Source: Microbacterium paraoxydans (GTDB lineage: Bacteria > Actinomycetota > Actinomycetes > Actinomycetales > Microbacteriaceae). From it: a stretch of 64,000 nucleotides of DNA. Shown in pieces: positions 40,989 through 50,480 of this stretch. A model generated the notes under the pieces. It saw only the letters and a list, made by a program, of their open reading frames with translations, searched no databases and was not told the origin of the DNA. The translations under genes were made by a program, and so were the position numbers. Where the stretch lies: assembly GCF_020524545.1 (NCBI RefSeq), contig NZ_JAIVLG010000004.1, positions 515,317-579,316 on the forward strand. Direction: 5' to 3'. Numbering within the stretch: the stretch's first letter is position 1; each line of letters begins with the position of its first letter.

Positions 40989-41573
40989 TCAGCGGACGGC
41001 GAGGATGACGTCGATCGTCGCGTCGAGGAGCGCGTCGACCTGCTCCTCGCGGTAGCCACCGCGCTGCATCCGGAAGGCTGCCGAGCGGAGCTGCTCCGCG
41101 GTGAGCGCATCGCCGTCACGCAGATAGCGAACGATCCTCGTCGACACGTGGTCGACCTCGTCTATGCGGTACCCGAAGGTCAGCACGCCGGTGCGAGCGA
41201 ATCGATGACGACGGGGTCTGGCGAGGTGGTCGAGGATGACCTGCGCGTCGGCTCTCGCCTGATCGACCCAGGCGCCCGCTCCCTGCGTGCGCACCACGCG
41301 CTCGCGCTCGCGAGCCGCGAACGCGTCTTCCACGCGGCCGAGCGCTGCGTCGACGTCAGCGACCACATAGCCGCCCTTCACGAGCGGGAACGAGGCGATG
41401 CGGACCTCTTCCGCACTCAGCTCGTCGCCTCCTGACTCGAAGGAACGCCGAGCAGAGGCGAGGAAGGTGTCGACCGCGGCGCGATGGTAACCGCGCTCAC
41501 GCCCGGTGGTCAGCGCGAATGCCGGCTGTGCCGTCGTCGTCGCCTGTTCGTCGAGCCGTCCTTCATTCATCAC
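40989..41573 (-). CDS. DivIVA-domain-like protein
   Basis: A 194-residue soluble helical protein with repeated motifs like the DivIVA N-terminal helix pair: LTTGRERGYHRAAVDTFLAS and FGYRIDEVDHVSTRIVRYL. Each is followed by an acidic helix and an RGGY-like element. It probably binds the membrane or other envelope proteins, as in polar growth or division. The GTG start overlaps the cdsA stop by 4 bases, so it is in the rpsB-cdsA cluster. Confidence 0.75.
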   Translation of the reverse strand: MMNEGRLDEQATTTAQPAFALTTGRERGYHRAAVDTFLASARRSFESGGDELSAEEVRIASFPLVKGGYVVADVDAALGRVEDAFAARERERVVRTQGAGAWVDQARADAQVILDHLARPRRHRFARTGVLTFGYRIDEVDHVSTRIVRYLRDGDALTAEQLRSAAFRMQRGGYREEQVDALLDATIDVILAVR

Positions 41574-42715
41574 AGCACCACCCAGGGGGAAAGCAGGAAA
41601 TACAGCCCGAGGGCAGGGATGGTCGACGGCAGGATGCTGTCCAGCCGATCGAGGAGTCCGCCGTGGCCGGGCAGCCAGGAACTCATGTCCTTGATGCCGA
41701 GGTCACGCTTGAGCATGGACTCGCCGAGATCCCCGAGCGTCGCGGAGAGAAGGATGGATGCGCCGAAGATCAAGCCCGCCCACCAGGGAAGCTCCAGCAG
41801 GAAGATCGCGAGCAGCACTCCGGCGATCAGAGAAGCGGCGACAGCGCCACCGAATCCTTCCCAGGTCTTCTTCGGGCTGATCTTCGGTGCCATCGGATGG
41901 CGACCGAACGCCAGCCCCGCGGCATACGCCCCCGTGTCGGCGGCGACGGCGATGGCGATGAAACTGAGCACCCACCACTGACCGCCCTCCTGCTCCAGCA
42001 GGATGAGGGCGACCCCGGCGAGGAACGGCACATAGACCTGCACGAATCCGCTGATCACGGCGTCGGTCAGCACATCTCCGTAGGTGCGACCGTCTTTCAC
42101 GACCATCTGCGCGATCAGGCGCCAGACGACCACGAAGGCGACCGCGACGAACAGCATCACCCAGCAGAGCCAGGGCTCCGCGAAGTACGCAGAGAGAACG
42201 AGGAAGGCCGCAGCGATCAACTGCGGTACGACGTCGATCCGTCTGCCGGCAGCGCGCAGCGCCCGAGAGAGCTCATACACGCCCAGCAGCGCCGCGGCGA
42301 GGGCGAACGGCACGAAGAGCGCCTTGACGAACAACAGCGATGCCAGCAGGGCAGCGCCGAACGCGAGCCCGATCAGGATCGCGAGGATGAGGTCGCGTCC
42401 CGTGCGCTGCTTGATCCGCTCATTGGCCTGATCGAGCTGATCACGTGCGTGCGAGACATGGCTGCCGATCTCGTCCCGTGCGGCACGCCACTGCTCGCGG
42501 ATCGCATTGTGGTCGGCCGTGTCCAGTGGCCCGACGGGCCCCTGCGCTGTGTTCTCCGGCGTCACCGGGAGCGGCGGCCGAGGCGGAATGGCGGCCGCAT
42601 CGAACGAAGGAAACGCCGCGTCCACGAGCGGGATGCCGTCGGCCGGCGCACCGCCACGCGCGTCCCGGCGCGTCGGTGGCGTGCCGTCATCGGCGTCTCG
42701 CGTTCCGTCAGACAT
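41570..42715 (-). CDS. cdsA: Phosphatidate cytidylyltransferase
   Basis: Makes CDP-diacylglycerol, the precursor of phospholipids, in the membrane. The 381 residues have a soluble Pro/Asp-rich N-terminal extension of about 95 residues, then about eight hydrophobic segments. The C-terminal signature includes SPKKTWEGFGG, GDLGESMLKRDLGIKD and GGLLDRLDS. The extension is typical of actinobacteria. It follows frr by 5 bases and is likely in the same transcript. Confidence 0.94.
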   Translation of the reverse strand: MSDGTRDADDGTPPTRRDARGGAPADGIPLVDAAFPSFDAAAIPPRPPLPVTPENTAQGPVGPLDTADHNAIREQWRAARDEIGSHVSHARDQLDQANERIKQRTGRDLILAILIGLAFGAALLASLLFVKALFVPFALAAALLGVYELSRALRAAGRRIDVVPQLIAAAFLVLSAYFAEPWLCWVMLFVAVAFVVVWRLIAQMVVKDGRTYGDVLTDAVISGFVQVYVPFLAGVALILLEQEGGQWWVLSFIAIAVAADTGAYAAGLAFGRHPMAPKISPKKTWEGFGGAVAASLIAGVLLAIFLLELPWWAGLIFGASILLSATLGDLGESMLKRDLGIKDMSSWLPGHGGLLDRLDSILPSTIPALGLYFLLSPWVVL

Positions 42716-42720
42716 CCCGA

Positions 42721-43275
42721 CTACACCTCGAGGAGTTCGGCCTCTTTGCGCTTCAGCGCGTCGTCGATGAGGTCGACGTGCTGACGCGTCAGACCGTCGA
42801 GCTCTTTCTCGCCACGGACGATCTCGTCTTCACCGAGCTCGCTCTTGAGCGCATCCAGCTCATCCTTCGCCTTACGACGAATACCGCGGACATGTACCTT
42901 CGCGTCCTCGGCCTTGGTCTTGACCAGCTTGACGTACTCCTTGCGGCGCTCGGCCGTGAGCTCGGGCATCGTGACGCGGACGAGGTTGCCGTCGTTCGTG
43001 GGATTAACTCCGAGGTTCGGCATGTCCCGGATGGCCTGCTCGATGGCCTTGAGCGCCGACTTGTCGTACGGCGTGATGATGAGGGTGCGCGCCTCCTGGT
43101 TCGCCAGCGAAGCGAGCTGCCCGATCGGGGTCGGCGTCCCGTAGTAGTCCACGAGGACCTTCTGGAACATCTGCGGGTTCGCACGACCGGTGCGCACCGT
43201 GGAGAAGTCCTCCTTGGCAGCTTCGACCGCCCGGTTCATACGAGTGGTGGTTTCAGCGAGGACGTCCGCGATCAC
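42721..43275 (-). CDS. frr: Ribosome recycling factor
   Basis: Splits terminated ribosomes together with EF-G. The 184 residues include the conserved [11 protein letters not shown] and [17 protein letters not shown] at 43275 is chosen because it has AGGAG about 5 bases upstream; an upstream ATG is rejected. A TAGAAT box at 43306-43311 gives it a promoter within the 68-base gap after pyrH. Confidence 0.96.
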   Translation of the reverse strand: MIADVLAETTTRMNRAVEAAKEDFSTVRTGRANPQMFQKVLVDYYGTPTPIGQLASLANQEARTLIITPYDKSALKAIEQAIRDMPNLGVNPTNDGNLVRVTMPELTAERRKEYVKLVKTKAEDAKVHVRGIRRKAKDELDALKSELGEDEIVRGEKELDGLTRQHVDLIDDALKRKEAELLEV

Positions 43276-43305
43276 GGTGACTCCTATCGTCGGGGTGTTC
43301 TGCAA

Positions 43306-43311
43306 ATTCTA
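43306..43311 (-). promoter_or_regulatory. -10 box (TAGAAT) for frr
   Basis: TAGAAT on the reverse strand lies 30 bases before the frr GTG, with an AGGAG ribosome binding site between. Confidence 0.5.
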
Positions 43312-43343
43312 TCGGGCGAAGGCTTCTCCGCCGTGTCACACGC

Positions 43344-44060
43344 TCAAGCGGTGACGAGGGTGCCGATGGCCTCTCCGAGCAGGGCGCGGGTCACATTGCC
43401 GGCCGGCTCCATACCGAACACTCGCATGTCCATGCTGTTGTCCATGCACAGGCTGAACGCGGTGGAGTCCACGACCTTGAGTCCACGCTGCAGCGCATCA
43501 CGGTAGGTGACCTGCTCGATGCGTTCGGCGTCGGCGTGCTTGTGGGGATCGGCCGTGTAGATCGCATCCACGCCGTTCTTGGCGACGAGCACCTCGTCCG
43601 CTCCGATCTCGAGCGCGCGTTGTGCTGCCACGGTATCGGTGGAGAAGTACGGGAGCCCGGCGCCGGCGCCGAAGATGACGACCCGCCCCTTCTCAAGGTG
43701 GCGCTCCGCACGACGGGGGATGTAGGGCTCGGCGACCTGGGTCATCGAGATGGCCGACTGCACGCGGGTCGCGGCTCCGGCCTGCTCGAGGAAGTCCTGC
43801 AGGGCGAGAGCGTTCATGACGGTGCCGAGCATCCCCATGTAGTCGGCGCGCCCGCGGTCCATGCCGCGCTGGCTGAGTTCGGCACCGCGGAAGAAGTTGC
43901 CGCCACCGACGACGATCGCGACCTCCACGCGGTCGACGGCCGCCGCGATGTCCCGGGCGATCTGGGAGACCACGTCGGGGCTGACACCCAGCTGTCCTGC
44001 TCCGAAGGCCTCGCCGGAGAGTTTGAGAAGGACGCGACGGCGTCCGGTGCGTTCAGTCAT
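43344..44060 (-). CDS. pyrH: UMP kinase (uridylate kinase)
   Basis: Phosphorylates UMP to UDP in pyrimidine synthesis; GTP activates and UTP inhibits the bacterial enzyme. The 238 residues start [20 protein letters not shown] and contain [10 protein letters not shown] and the amino-acid-kinase fold, ending normally. It lies between tsf and frr, the usual bacterial order. The tsf terminator is in the upstream gap, so pyrH may have its own promoter or depend on read-through. Confidence 0.96.
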   Translation of the reverse strand: MTERTGRRRVLLKLSGEAFGAGQLGVSPDVVSQIARDIAAAVDRVEVAIVVGGGNFFRGAELSQRGMDRGRADYMGMLGTVMNALALQDFLEQAGAATRVQSAISMTQVAEPYIPRRAERHLEKGRVVIFGAGAGLPYFSTDTVAAQRALEIGADEVLVAKNGVDAIYTADPHKHADAERIEQVTYRDALQRGLKVVDSTAFSLCMDNSMDMRVFGMEPAGNVTRALLGEAIGTLVTA

Positions 44061-44109
44061 GGGTGGGTGTCCTCTCGTCCCGATTCAAGATAGTGCCTCG
44101 TGGGCATGA

Positions 44110-44144
44110 AGAAGGGGTTCGGATCATGGCGATCCGAACCCCTT
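44110..44144 (-). terminator. Terminator after rpsB-tsf
   Basis: A perfect 15-bp inverted repeat (GAAGGGGTTCGGATC at 44110-44124 with its complement at 44130-44144) around a 5-base loop, 9 bases after the tsf stop. It separates the rpsB-tsf pair from pyrH. Confidence 0.9.
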
Positions 44145-44152
44145 CGACGTAG

Positions 44153-44980
44153 CTACGCGCCGACCTTGAAGCGCGCGAAGTCCGTCACGGTGATACCGGC
44201 GTCCTTCGCCACCTGGGCGACAGAGAGCTTGTTGTCCTTCGCGTAGTCCTGCTCAAGCAGGGCGACCTGCTTGATGAAAGCAGAAACACGGCCTTCGACG
44301 ATCTTCGGCAGAGCCGCTTCCGGCTTTCCCTCGTTGCGGGAGATCTCGGTGACGATCTCACGCTCCTTCTCGACGGCATCCGCCGGCACGTCCTCGCGGG
44401 ACAGGTAGGACGGGTTCGCGAACGAGATGTGCTGCGCGATGCTGCGCGCGGTCTCGGCGTCATCGCCCGAGTAGGCGACGACGACACCGATCTGCGGTGG
44501 CAGGTCCTTGCTGGTGCGGTGCAGGTAGACCTCGACCTTGTCGCCGGAGATCGTGCGCACGCGGCGCAGCTCGACCTTCTCGCCGATGATCGCAGCCTCT
44601 TCCGAGATGACCTGTTCGACGCTCTTGTCACCGGCGGATGCGGCGAGGGCGGCGTCGACCGAGTCGGCCTTCACCGCTGCGGCAGCGTCGGCGACCTTGT
44701 CCGCGAGTGCGATGAACCGCTCGTTCTTCGCGACGAAGTCCGTCTCGCAGGCGAGCTCGATGAGCGTCACAGCACCGTCCTGCTCGCGGGCGACGATGAG
44801 GCCCTCGCTGGTCGAACGGTCAGCGCGCTTCGCGTTGCCCTTCGCACCCTTCAGGCGCAGGATCTCGGTGGCCTTCGCGACGTCTCCGTCGGCCTCCTCG
44901 AGCGCCTTCTTGGTGTCGACCATTCCGGTGCCGAGCTGCTCGCGCAGCGCCTTCAGATCAGCGATGGTGAAGTTGGCCAT
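44153..44980 (-). CDS. tsf: Elongation factor Ts
   Basis: Nucleotide-exchange factor for EF-Tu. The 275 residues begin MANFTIADLKALREQLGTGMVDTKKAL and show the core domain, ending normally (VTDFARFKVGA). The ATG at 44980 has AGGAG upstream. It follows rpsB after 41 bases and is followed by a strong terminator. Confidence 0.97.
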   Translation of the reverse strand: MANFTIADLKALREQLGTGMVDTKKALEEADGDVAKATEILRLKGAKGNAKRADRSTSEGLIVAREQDGAVTLIELACETDFVAKNERFIALADKVADAAAAVKADSVDAALAASAGDKSVEQVISEEAAIIGEKVELRRVRTISGDKVEVYLHRTSKDLPPQIGVVVAYSGDDAETARSIAQHISFANPSYLSREDVPADAVEKEREIVTEISRNEGKPEAALPKIVEGRVSAFIKQVALLEQDYAKDNKLSVAQVAKDAGITVTDFARFKVGA

Positions 44981-45021
44981 GTGTGGTGGCTCCTTGCTTC
45001 GTTAGAGGTGTGTACGAGGGA

Positions 45022-45933
45022 TTACTTGGCGTCAGCGGCCTCGGCGGCGATCGCCTCGTCGTGCGCCTCGGCACCGGCCTTGTCGGCAGCGGTCTCGTCG
45101 GCAGCAGGAGTCTCGACGACGGCAGCGTCCTCCGCGGGGGCGACCTCAGCGGCGTCAGCCGACTCCTGAACGTTCTCAGCCGGAGCTTCGAGGAGCTCCT
45201 TCTCCCAGTCGGCGAGCGGCTCGGCGTCACCGGTCTCCGGGTTGTGCTTCTGCTGCAGGCCCTCGGCTGCGGCGTCGGCGATGATGCGGGTCAGCAGCGA
45301 GACGGAGCGGATCGCGTCGTCGTTGCCGGGGATCGGGTACTGGAAGTCGTCCGGGTCCGCGTTGGTGTCGAGGATGCCGATCACGGGGATGCCGAGCTTC
45401 TTGGCCTCGTCGATCGCGAGGTGCTCGCGCTTGGCGTCGATGACCCACAGAGCCGACGGCGTCTTGGTGAGGTTGCGGATACCGCCGAGCGACTTGTGCA
45501 GCTTGTCGAGCTCACGCTTCTTGAGCAGGAGCTCCTTCTTGGTGAAGCCGCTGTTCGCCGGCGTCTCGTAGTCGAGCTCCTCGAGCTCCTTCATACGTGC
45601 GAGACGCTTCGAGATCGTGGAGAAGTTCGTGAGGAGTCCACCGAGCCAGCGCTGGTTGACGAAGGGCTGGCCCACGCGGGTCGCCTGCTCGGCGAGGATC
45701 TCCTGCGCCTGCTTCTTCGTGCCGACGAAGAGGATGGTGCCGCCGTGCGCGACCGTCTCCTTGACGAAGTCGTAGGCCTTGTCGATGTAGCCGAGCGACT
45801 GCTGAAGATCGATGATGTGGATACCGCTGCGCTCCGTGAGGATGAAGCGCTTGACCTTCGGGTTCCACCGACGGGTCTGGTGTCCGAAGTGCACGCCGCT
45901 GTCGAGCAGCTGGCGGATGGTGACCACAGCCAT
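45022..45933 (-). CDS. rpsB: 30S ribosomal protein S2
   Basis: Small-subunit protein that helps bind S1 and mRNA in other bacteria. The 303 residues start [22 protein letters not shown], with [10 protein letters not shown] and NEAD-like NTNADPDD. A C-terminal extension of about 60 residues is rich in Ala, Glu and Asp, longer than in E. coli S2. The ATG at 45933 has AGGAG 7 bases upstream. The leader has three hairpins, suggesting autoregulation. Confidence 0.97.
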   Translation of the reverse strand: MAVVTIRQLLDSGVHFGHQTRRWNPKVKRFILTERSGIHIIDLQQSLGYIDKAYDFVKETVAHGGTILFVGTKKQAQEILAEQATRVGQPFVNQRWLGGLLTNFSTISKRLARMKELEELDYETPANSGFTKKELLLKKRELDKLHKSLGGIRNLTKTPSALWVIDAKREHLAIDEAKKLGIPVIGILDTNADPDDFQYPIPGNDDAIRSVSLLTRIIADAAAEGLQQKHNPETGDAEPLADWEKELLEAPAENVQESADAAEVAPAEDAAVVETPAADETAADKAGAEAHDEAIAAEAADAK

Positions 45934-46238
45934 GGTCGTCTCCTGGTTCTGGCACGGTTCCGTGCCGTTGAGGTTGTCAAGCCGATCGGATGATCGGACT
46001 TCCTGGTGCCCGGCACGCACCCTCCCCCTCGAGAGAAGGACCTATGGGTGTCGATGCCGCGATGGAATCGCTCTGGGCACGCGTAGTCACCCCGATATCG
46101 AGGTGCCCCTCCAGCATACAGGATGCCGTGGAGTCACCGTCTCTGCACCGACGCAGTCCTGTGCGAGTTGATCACGGGCGCCATCCACTTTGCGGCGATC
46201 CAGATCAATGACCGCAGCCAGGCGGCAGGATCCCTCTC
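45934..46238. promoter_or_regulatory. Intergenic region: rpsB promoter and leader
   Basis: The only gap over 300 bases. On the reverse strand it holds a TATGCT -10 box at 46113-46118 and a leader of about 170 bases with three hairpins. The divergent M23 peptidase gene begins at 46239, with CAGGAT 7 bases before its ATG. I see no convincing gene in it. Confidence 0.6.
45951..46021 (-). promoter_or_regulatory. Three hairpins in the rpsB leader
   Basis: GGCACG at 45951-45956 pairs with CGTGCC at 45961-45966 around loop GTTC. CCGATC at 45982-45987 pairs with GATCGG at 45992-45997 around loop GGAT. GGTGC at 46005-46009 pairs with GCACC at 46017-46021. The first is just upstream of the ribosome binding site. 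They may form a binding site for S2. Confidence 0.45.
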
Positions 46239-46760
46239 ATGAGGCTTCACTCTCGCGTCAGGTCCGGCTCCGCGATCGGACTCGCACTCCTCCTCCTGCT
46301 CGTTTCGCAGGGAGCGACCGGCACCGCGGAAGCCGCAGATCTCCCCCGGTGGCGCTGGCCTCTCTCCGGCACGCCGACGGTGGTCGAGCCTTTTCGTGCT
46401 CCTGCGCACGAATACGGCGCGGGGCATCGCGGCGTCGACCTGGCTTCGTCGGTCGGCGCTGTCGCGGTCGCTCCTGCGGAAGGGATCGTGGCGTTTCGCG
46501 GCACCGTCGTCGATCGCCCGCTGCTCACGATCGCGCATGCCGATGGTTTCGTGACGACGTTCGAGCCTCTTCGCTCATCGCTCGATCCCGGCGATCCGGT
46601 GTCGACCGGCCAGGAGATCGGAACAGTCGATACCGGCGGACACGCGCCGGCGGGCACGCTCCACGTCGGTGTGAGACGGAATGGCGGATACCTCAACCCG
46701 CTCCTGCTCTTCGGCGAGATCCCGCGGTCGATCCTGCTCCCCTGCTGCGCACCGCTCTGA
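46239..46760 (+). CDS. Secreted M23-family metallopeptidase-like protein
   Basis: Likely peptidoglycan endopeptidase or LytM-like regulator. The 173 residues have a signal peptide (hydrophobic about 12-25, cleavage near AEAAD) and the domain with GHRGVDLAS and TLHVGVRRNG, which hold the His, Asp and final His of the M23 zinc site. A substitution to HVGV instead of HxH is present, so activity is uncertain. It is divergent from rpsB and convergent with xerC. Confidence 0.82.
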   Translation: MRLHSRVRSGSAIGLALLLLLVSQGATGTAEAADLPRWRWPLSGTPTVVEPFRAPAHEYGAGHRGVDLASSVGAVAVAPAEGIVAFRGTVVDRPLLTIAHADGFVTTFEPLRSSLDPGDPVSTGQEIGTVDTGGHAPAGTLHVGVRRNGGYLNPLLLFGEIPRSILLPCCAPL

Positions 46761-46792
46761 CGCGAAGACACGGTGTTCTCAGAGTGCGACGG

Positions 46793-47695
46793 TCACGCAC
46801 GGGGGTGCGCCAGCCGATAGGTGGCGGTCAGGCGCTCCGCCGAGACGTGGGTGTAGATCTGGGTGGTGCCGAGGCTCGCGTGACCGAGGATCTCCTGCAC
46901 GGCGCGCAGGTCGGCTCCGCCATCGAGGAGGTGCGTGGCGGCCGTGTGACGGAGCGCATGTGGACCGATCGTCTCGGCACCGACCACCGGCGCCAGCACG
47001 CGTGCGACGAGCTCGTACACCGTTCGTGGTCCGACCCGGGCCCCCCGGCTCCCGAGCATCGCTGCGGGACTGAAGGTGCGTGCTCGGGCGGCCAGGACCG
47101 GCCTCCCACGACGGAGATAGGCGTCCAACGCGTCTCGTGCGGGAACGCCGAAGGGGACGACTCGTTCTTTGGCCCCCTTGCCGAGCACCCGCGCAGTCGC
47201 TCGGTCGAGGTCGAGGTCGTCGATGTCGAGCCCGCACAGCTCGGAGACCCGCATACCGGATCCGTAGAGGAGCTCGAGGGCCGCGTGATCCCGGAGGTCG
47301 ATCGGGTCGCCCGCCGCGGCGTTGTCGCGATACTCATCGAGCAGACCGGTCATCGCCTCGCGCGACGCGACGGTGGGAAGAGTGCGGCCCCTCTTCGGGC
47401 TGACCAGACGAAGGCTCGGGTCCTGGGAGACGAGTTCCTGTTCCTGCGCCCACCGGAAGAACGACCGCGCCGCCGCGGAACGACGCGCGAGGGTGGATCG
47501 CGCATCGCCTCGTTGCGTCGCGTGCCAGAGCCAGTCCCGGAGCGCGTCGAGGTCGACGTCTTCGATCTGGATGCCGCCGACGGATGCCGCCAGATCCCGA
47601 AGGTCGGAACGGTAGGCCCTCACGGTCGCCGGCGACAGCCGACGCACCCGTTCCAGGTGATCGGCGAACGCCTCGGTGGCGACCGTGAGTTCCAT
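46793..47695 (-). CDS. xerC: Tyrosine recombinase XerC
   Basis: Site-specific recombinase that resolves chromosome dimers at dif with XerD. The 300 residues have an N-terminal SAM-like domain and a catalytic domain with YGSGMRVSEL (Arg), HALRHTAATHLL (His and Arg) and the final Tyr in IYTHVSAERL. The ATG at 47695 is chosen at the domain start; a long upstream reading is a shadow. A CAGAGT box is 7 bases before it. It ends the yraN-comM-dprA-xerC run. Confidence 0.93.
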   Translation of the reverse strand: MELTVATEAFADHLERVRRLSPATVRAYRSDLRDLAASVGGIQIEDVDLDALRDWLWHATQRGDARSTLARRSAAARSFFRWAQEQELVSQDPSLRLVSPKRGRTLPTVASREAMTGLLDEYRDNAAAGDPIDLRDHAALELLYGSGMRVSELCGLDIDDLDLDRATARVLGKGAKERVVPFGVPARDALDAYLRRGRPVLAARARTFSPAAMLGSRGARVGPRTVYELVARVLAPVVGAETIGPHALRHTAATHLLDGGADLRAVQEILGHASLGTTQIYTHVSAERLTATYRLAHPRA

Positions 47696-47760
47696 GCCCT
47701 CCACTCTGCCCCTGCCGTGGGCCCGAGATCTGGAGCCTCGCCGCGACGTCGAGCTGACCG

Positions 47761-48954
47761 TCATCCGCTTCGCGGACGGGGTACCCGCCGCCAGCCTGCT
47801 CCGTCGGCATCGACGTCGCCCTCCAGGTGGAGCAGCCCGAGAAGTGACCGCACCCGTTCGGGAGACAATCCGGCGCGTCGGGAGATCTCCTCGACGGACA
47901 GCACCGACCTCGTGGTGAGGGCATCGAGCACCCGCGTCCCGTCCGGGTGTTCGACTGTGCGCGCTGACTGCGCGCCGTCGAGCTGCCCCCAGAGCTCCCG
48001 GACCTCCTGCGCCGAAGTGACGCACTGCGCGTCGTACTCTCGCAGCAGACGATGGCACCCCGCGGAGGACGAGGAGGTCACCGGTCCCGGCACAGCGCCG
48101 AGTGGACGACCGAGTGCCGCCGCGTGGCCCGCAGTGTTCAGGGATCCGCTTCGCCGCCCGGCTTCGACGACGACGGTCGCCTGACCGAGCGCGGCGATGA
48201 GCCGATTGCGTGCGAGGAAGCGCCACTTCGTCGGGGCGGTGCCGCACGGTGGCTCGCTCACCACGGCCCCGTGCTCGGCGATCTGCTGCAACAGTCGCTG
48301 ATGACCGCTGGGATAGGCACGATCCACTCCGCCGGCGAGGAAGGCGATGGTCTCTCCACCGACCCCGAGAGCGGCCCGATGCGCCGCCCCGTCGATGCCG
48401 TATGCGCCCCCGGACACGATGACCGCTCCCGTCGCCGCGAGGTCCCCAGCGAGCTCGGCGGCCACCTGCTCCCCGTAGGCGCTCGAGGCGCGCGCACCGA
48501 CCATGGACACCCGTGGGTCCGCGGTGAGCAGTTCGGCTCGCCCGCGCACCCACAGTGCGTTCGGCGCATGCGGTCCGAGGTCATCGAGGGGTTCCGGCCA
48601 CTGCGGATCGCCGGGGATAACCAATCGCGCATCGACGGCGAGTGCCGCGAGGAATGCCGCTCGCACGGCCTCTCGCCGCAGCCGAGGTCGCCACCTCGCC
48701 TGCGCGTCTCGAAGCGCACGGAAACCGATCTCACCGGTGTCGTCCGTGAAAGGCGACCGGCTTCGACCTCCCGCCACGACGGAAAGCGAATCCACCGCTC
48801 CGAGAGCCCCGATGAGTGCGCCTGCGACCGCGTCTCCCGGCTCGGCGATCACCGTCCATGCCGCTCGCGCCACACAGTCCGCCACATCATCGCCCCCATG
48901 TATGCGGCGGGCGGCAGCCACGATCTCGGCGTCTTCGAGCAGGGCGGGCATCAT
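47761..48954 (-). CDS. dprA: DNA-processing protein DprA
   Basis: Loads RecA on single-stranded DNA taken up in natural transformation. The 397 residues have a Rossmann-like DprA fold with SMVGARASSAYG, SGGAYGIDGAAH, GGVDRAYPSGH and RNRLIAALGQATVVVEA, and a C-terminal winged-helix domain. The ATG at 48954 overlaps the comM stop as ATGA. Its presence does not prove competence, since many actinomycetes keep dprA. Confidence 0.94.
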   Translation of the reverse strand: MMPALLEDAEIVAAARRIHGGDDVADCVARAAWTVIAEPGDAVAGALIGALGAVDSLSVVAGGRSRSPFTDDTGEIGFRALRDAQARWRPRLRREAVRAAFLAALAVDARLVIPGDPQWPEPLDDLGPHAPNALWVRGRAELLTADPRVSMVGARASSAYGEQVAAELAGDLAATGAVIVSGGAYGIDGAAHRAALGVGGETIAFLAGGVDRAYPSGHQRLLQQIAEHGAVVSEPPCGTAPTKWRFLARNRLIAALGQATVVVEAGRRSGSLNTAGHAAALGRPLGAVPGPVTSSSSAGCHRLLREYDAQCVTSAQEVRELWGQLDGAQSARTVEHPDGTRVLDALTTRSVLSVEEISRRAGLSPERVRSLLGLLHLEGDVDADGAGWRRVPRPRSG

Positions 48955-50480
48955 TTCGGCAGTCCTCTGCGAAGGTGCAGCGCACGCCCGATCTCGTCCG
49001 CGCCGGGTTGATCGAGCGCGGCCAGATCGGCCATCGTCCACGCGACCCTCAATACCCGGTCGTACCCGCGCAGAGTCAGAAGACCGCGCTCCAGCGCCCT
49101 GTCGAGCGGAGAGCGCGTTGCAGCGGGCAGACGCAGGGCACCCTGACGGAGCCAGGCTCCCGGCACGTCCGCGTTGCGTGTCCACGGGCTGCTCCGCCAC
49201 CGATGCGCTGCCCGCTCCCTGGCGGCTTGCACTCGGACGCGCGCCTGGGCCGTCGTCGTCGCTCCTCCCGCCTCGCCCATCGCACGGGATGCCGCGACGC
49301 GGCCCACCTGGAGATCGATGTCGACACGGTCGCGGAGCGGTCCGGACAACCGAGTGGAGTATCGGCGGATCGACATCGGCGGGCAGATGCACTCGCCCCC
49401 TCTCACACCGTAGTTTCCGCACGGGCAAGGGTTCATCGCGAGCAACAGCTGGAACTTCGCGGGGAACTTCGCCGTGAAGCCCGCACGGTGGACTTCGATC
49501 GCGCCGGACTCGAGTGGCTGGCGCAAGGCGTCGAGAGCCACCCGCGAGAACTCCGCGGCCTCGTCGAGGAAGAGCACCCCACCGTGCGCTCGCGCGATCG
49601 ATCCGGGTCGCGCCGTCCGCGATCCGCCCCCGACCAGAGCTGCAACCGAGGCACTGTGGTGCGGTGCCTCCAACGGCGGAACGCGATCGAGAGCAGCAAC
49701 GGATTCGCCGCTGAGAGATCGGATGGACGCGACCTCGAGTGCCTCCTGTTCATCCAGCAAAGGCATGATTCCCGGCAGTCTGCGAGCGAGCATCGTCTTT
49801 CCTGCTCCCGGCGGACCGCTCAGCAGCATGTGGTGTCCACCGGCTGCCGCGACCATGAGTGCCTCCACCGCCTCCCCCTGACCGACGACATCGCGCAGAT
49901 CGAGCATCGGGTGATCCTCCACCGGCACCACCGCGGGCTCCACCGCGTCCACGTCCGGCACCTCGACGTCGGCACCGTGCCAGACGGCGACCTCTGCGAG
50001 CGAGCTCGCTGCACGCACCTCGATCCCCGGCACCAATCTCGCCTCGGACTCGTTACCACGCGGCACGATCACCGTCTCGAAACCGGCGCGTGCCGCGGCG
50101 AAGACCGCCGGGAGGACACCGGGAACAGGGCGGATCCGACCGTCGAGTCCGAGCTCGCCGATATGCACCGTCGCGGCGATCGATCGTGACGCGAGCGCCC
50201 CGCCTGACGCCAGCGCGGCCATGGCGATCCCGAGGTCGAACCCTGAGCCGTGCTTCGGAAGGCTCGCCGGTGACAGGTTCACGGTGAGACGCCGCCGAGG
50301 GAGGTCGAGACTCGCGTTCTTGCACGCGTTGTGGACTCGCTGAACGGCCTCGCCGAGGGACTTGTCCGGCAAGCCGATGATGCGAAACTCCGGCGTCTGG
50401 TTCGACAGGTCGGCCTCGACCTCGACGAGATGCCCATCGACACCGGTGAGCGCCACCGCCCACGTGCGCGCTGTGCTCAT
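48951..50480 (-). CDS. comM: ComM/YifB-type AAA ATPase (Mg-chelatase-like)
   Basis: Hexameric helicase that promotes branch migration during natural transformation in other bacteria. The 509 residues have an N-terminal Lon-like domain (PDKSLGEAVQRVHNA), a Walker A LSGPPGAGKTMLARRLPGI, Walker B (LFLDEAAEF) and a C-terminal Mg-chelatase-like domain with four Cys (CPCGNYGVRGGECICPP). Start ATG at 50480 overlaps the yraN stop by 4 bases. Confidence 0.94.
   Translation of the reverse strand: MSTARTWAVALTGVDGHLVEVEADLSNQTPEFRIIGLPDKSLGEAVQRVHNACKNASLDLPRRRLTVNLSPASLPKHGSGFDLGIAMAALASGGALASRSIAATVHIGELGLDGRIRPVPGVLPAVFAAARAGFETVIVPRGNESEARLVPGIEVRAASSLAEVAVWHGADVEVPDVDAVEPAVVPVEDHPMLDLRDVVGQGEAVEALMVAAAGGHHMLLSGPPGAGKTMLARRLPGIMPLLDEQEALEVASIRSLSGESVAALDRVPPLEAPHHSASVAALVGGGSRTARPGSIARAHGGVLFLDEAAEFSRVALDALRQPLESGAIEVHRAGFTAKFPAKFQLLLAMNPCPCGNYGVRGGECICPPMSIRRYSTRLSGPLRDRVDIDLQVGRVAASRAMGEAGGATTTAQARVRVQAARERAAHRWRSSPWTRNADVPGAWLRQGALRLPAATRSPLDRALERGLLTLRGYDRVLRVAWTMADLAALDQPGADEIGRALHLRRGLPK

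Noticed and set aside
45990..46211. A 73-codon open frame in the rpsB upstream region
   Set aside because: It has no ribosome binding site or recognisable protein sequence, and lies across the rpsB leader and promoter.
46793..47695. XerC-like recombinase as the integrase of a mobile element
   Set aside because: It lies in the conserved yraN-comM-dprA-xerC run with no cargo or att repeats, and matches a chromosomal dif recombinase.
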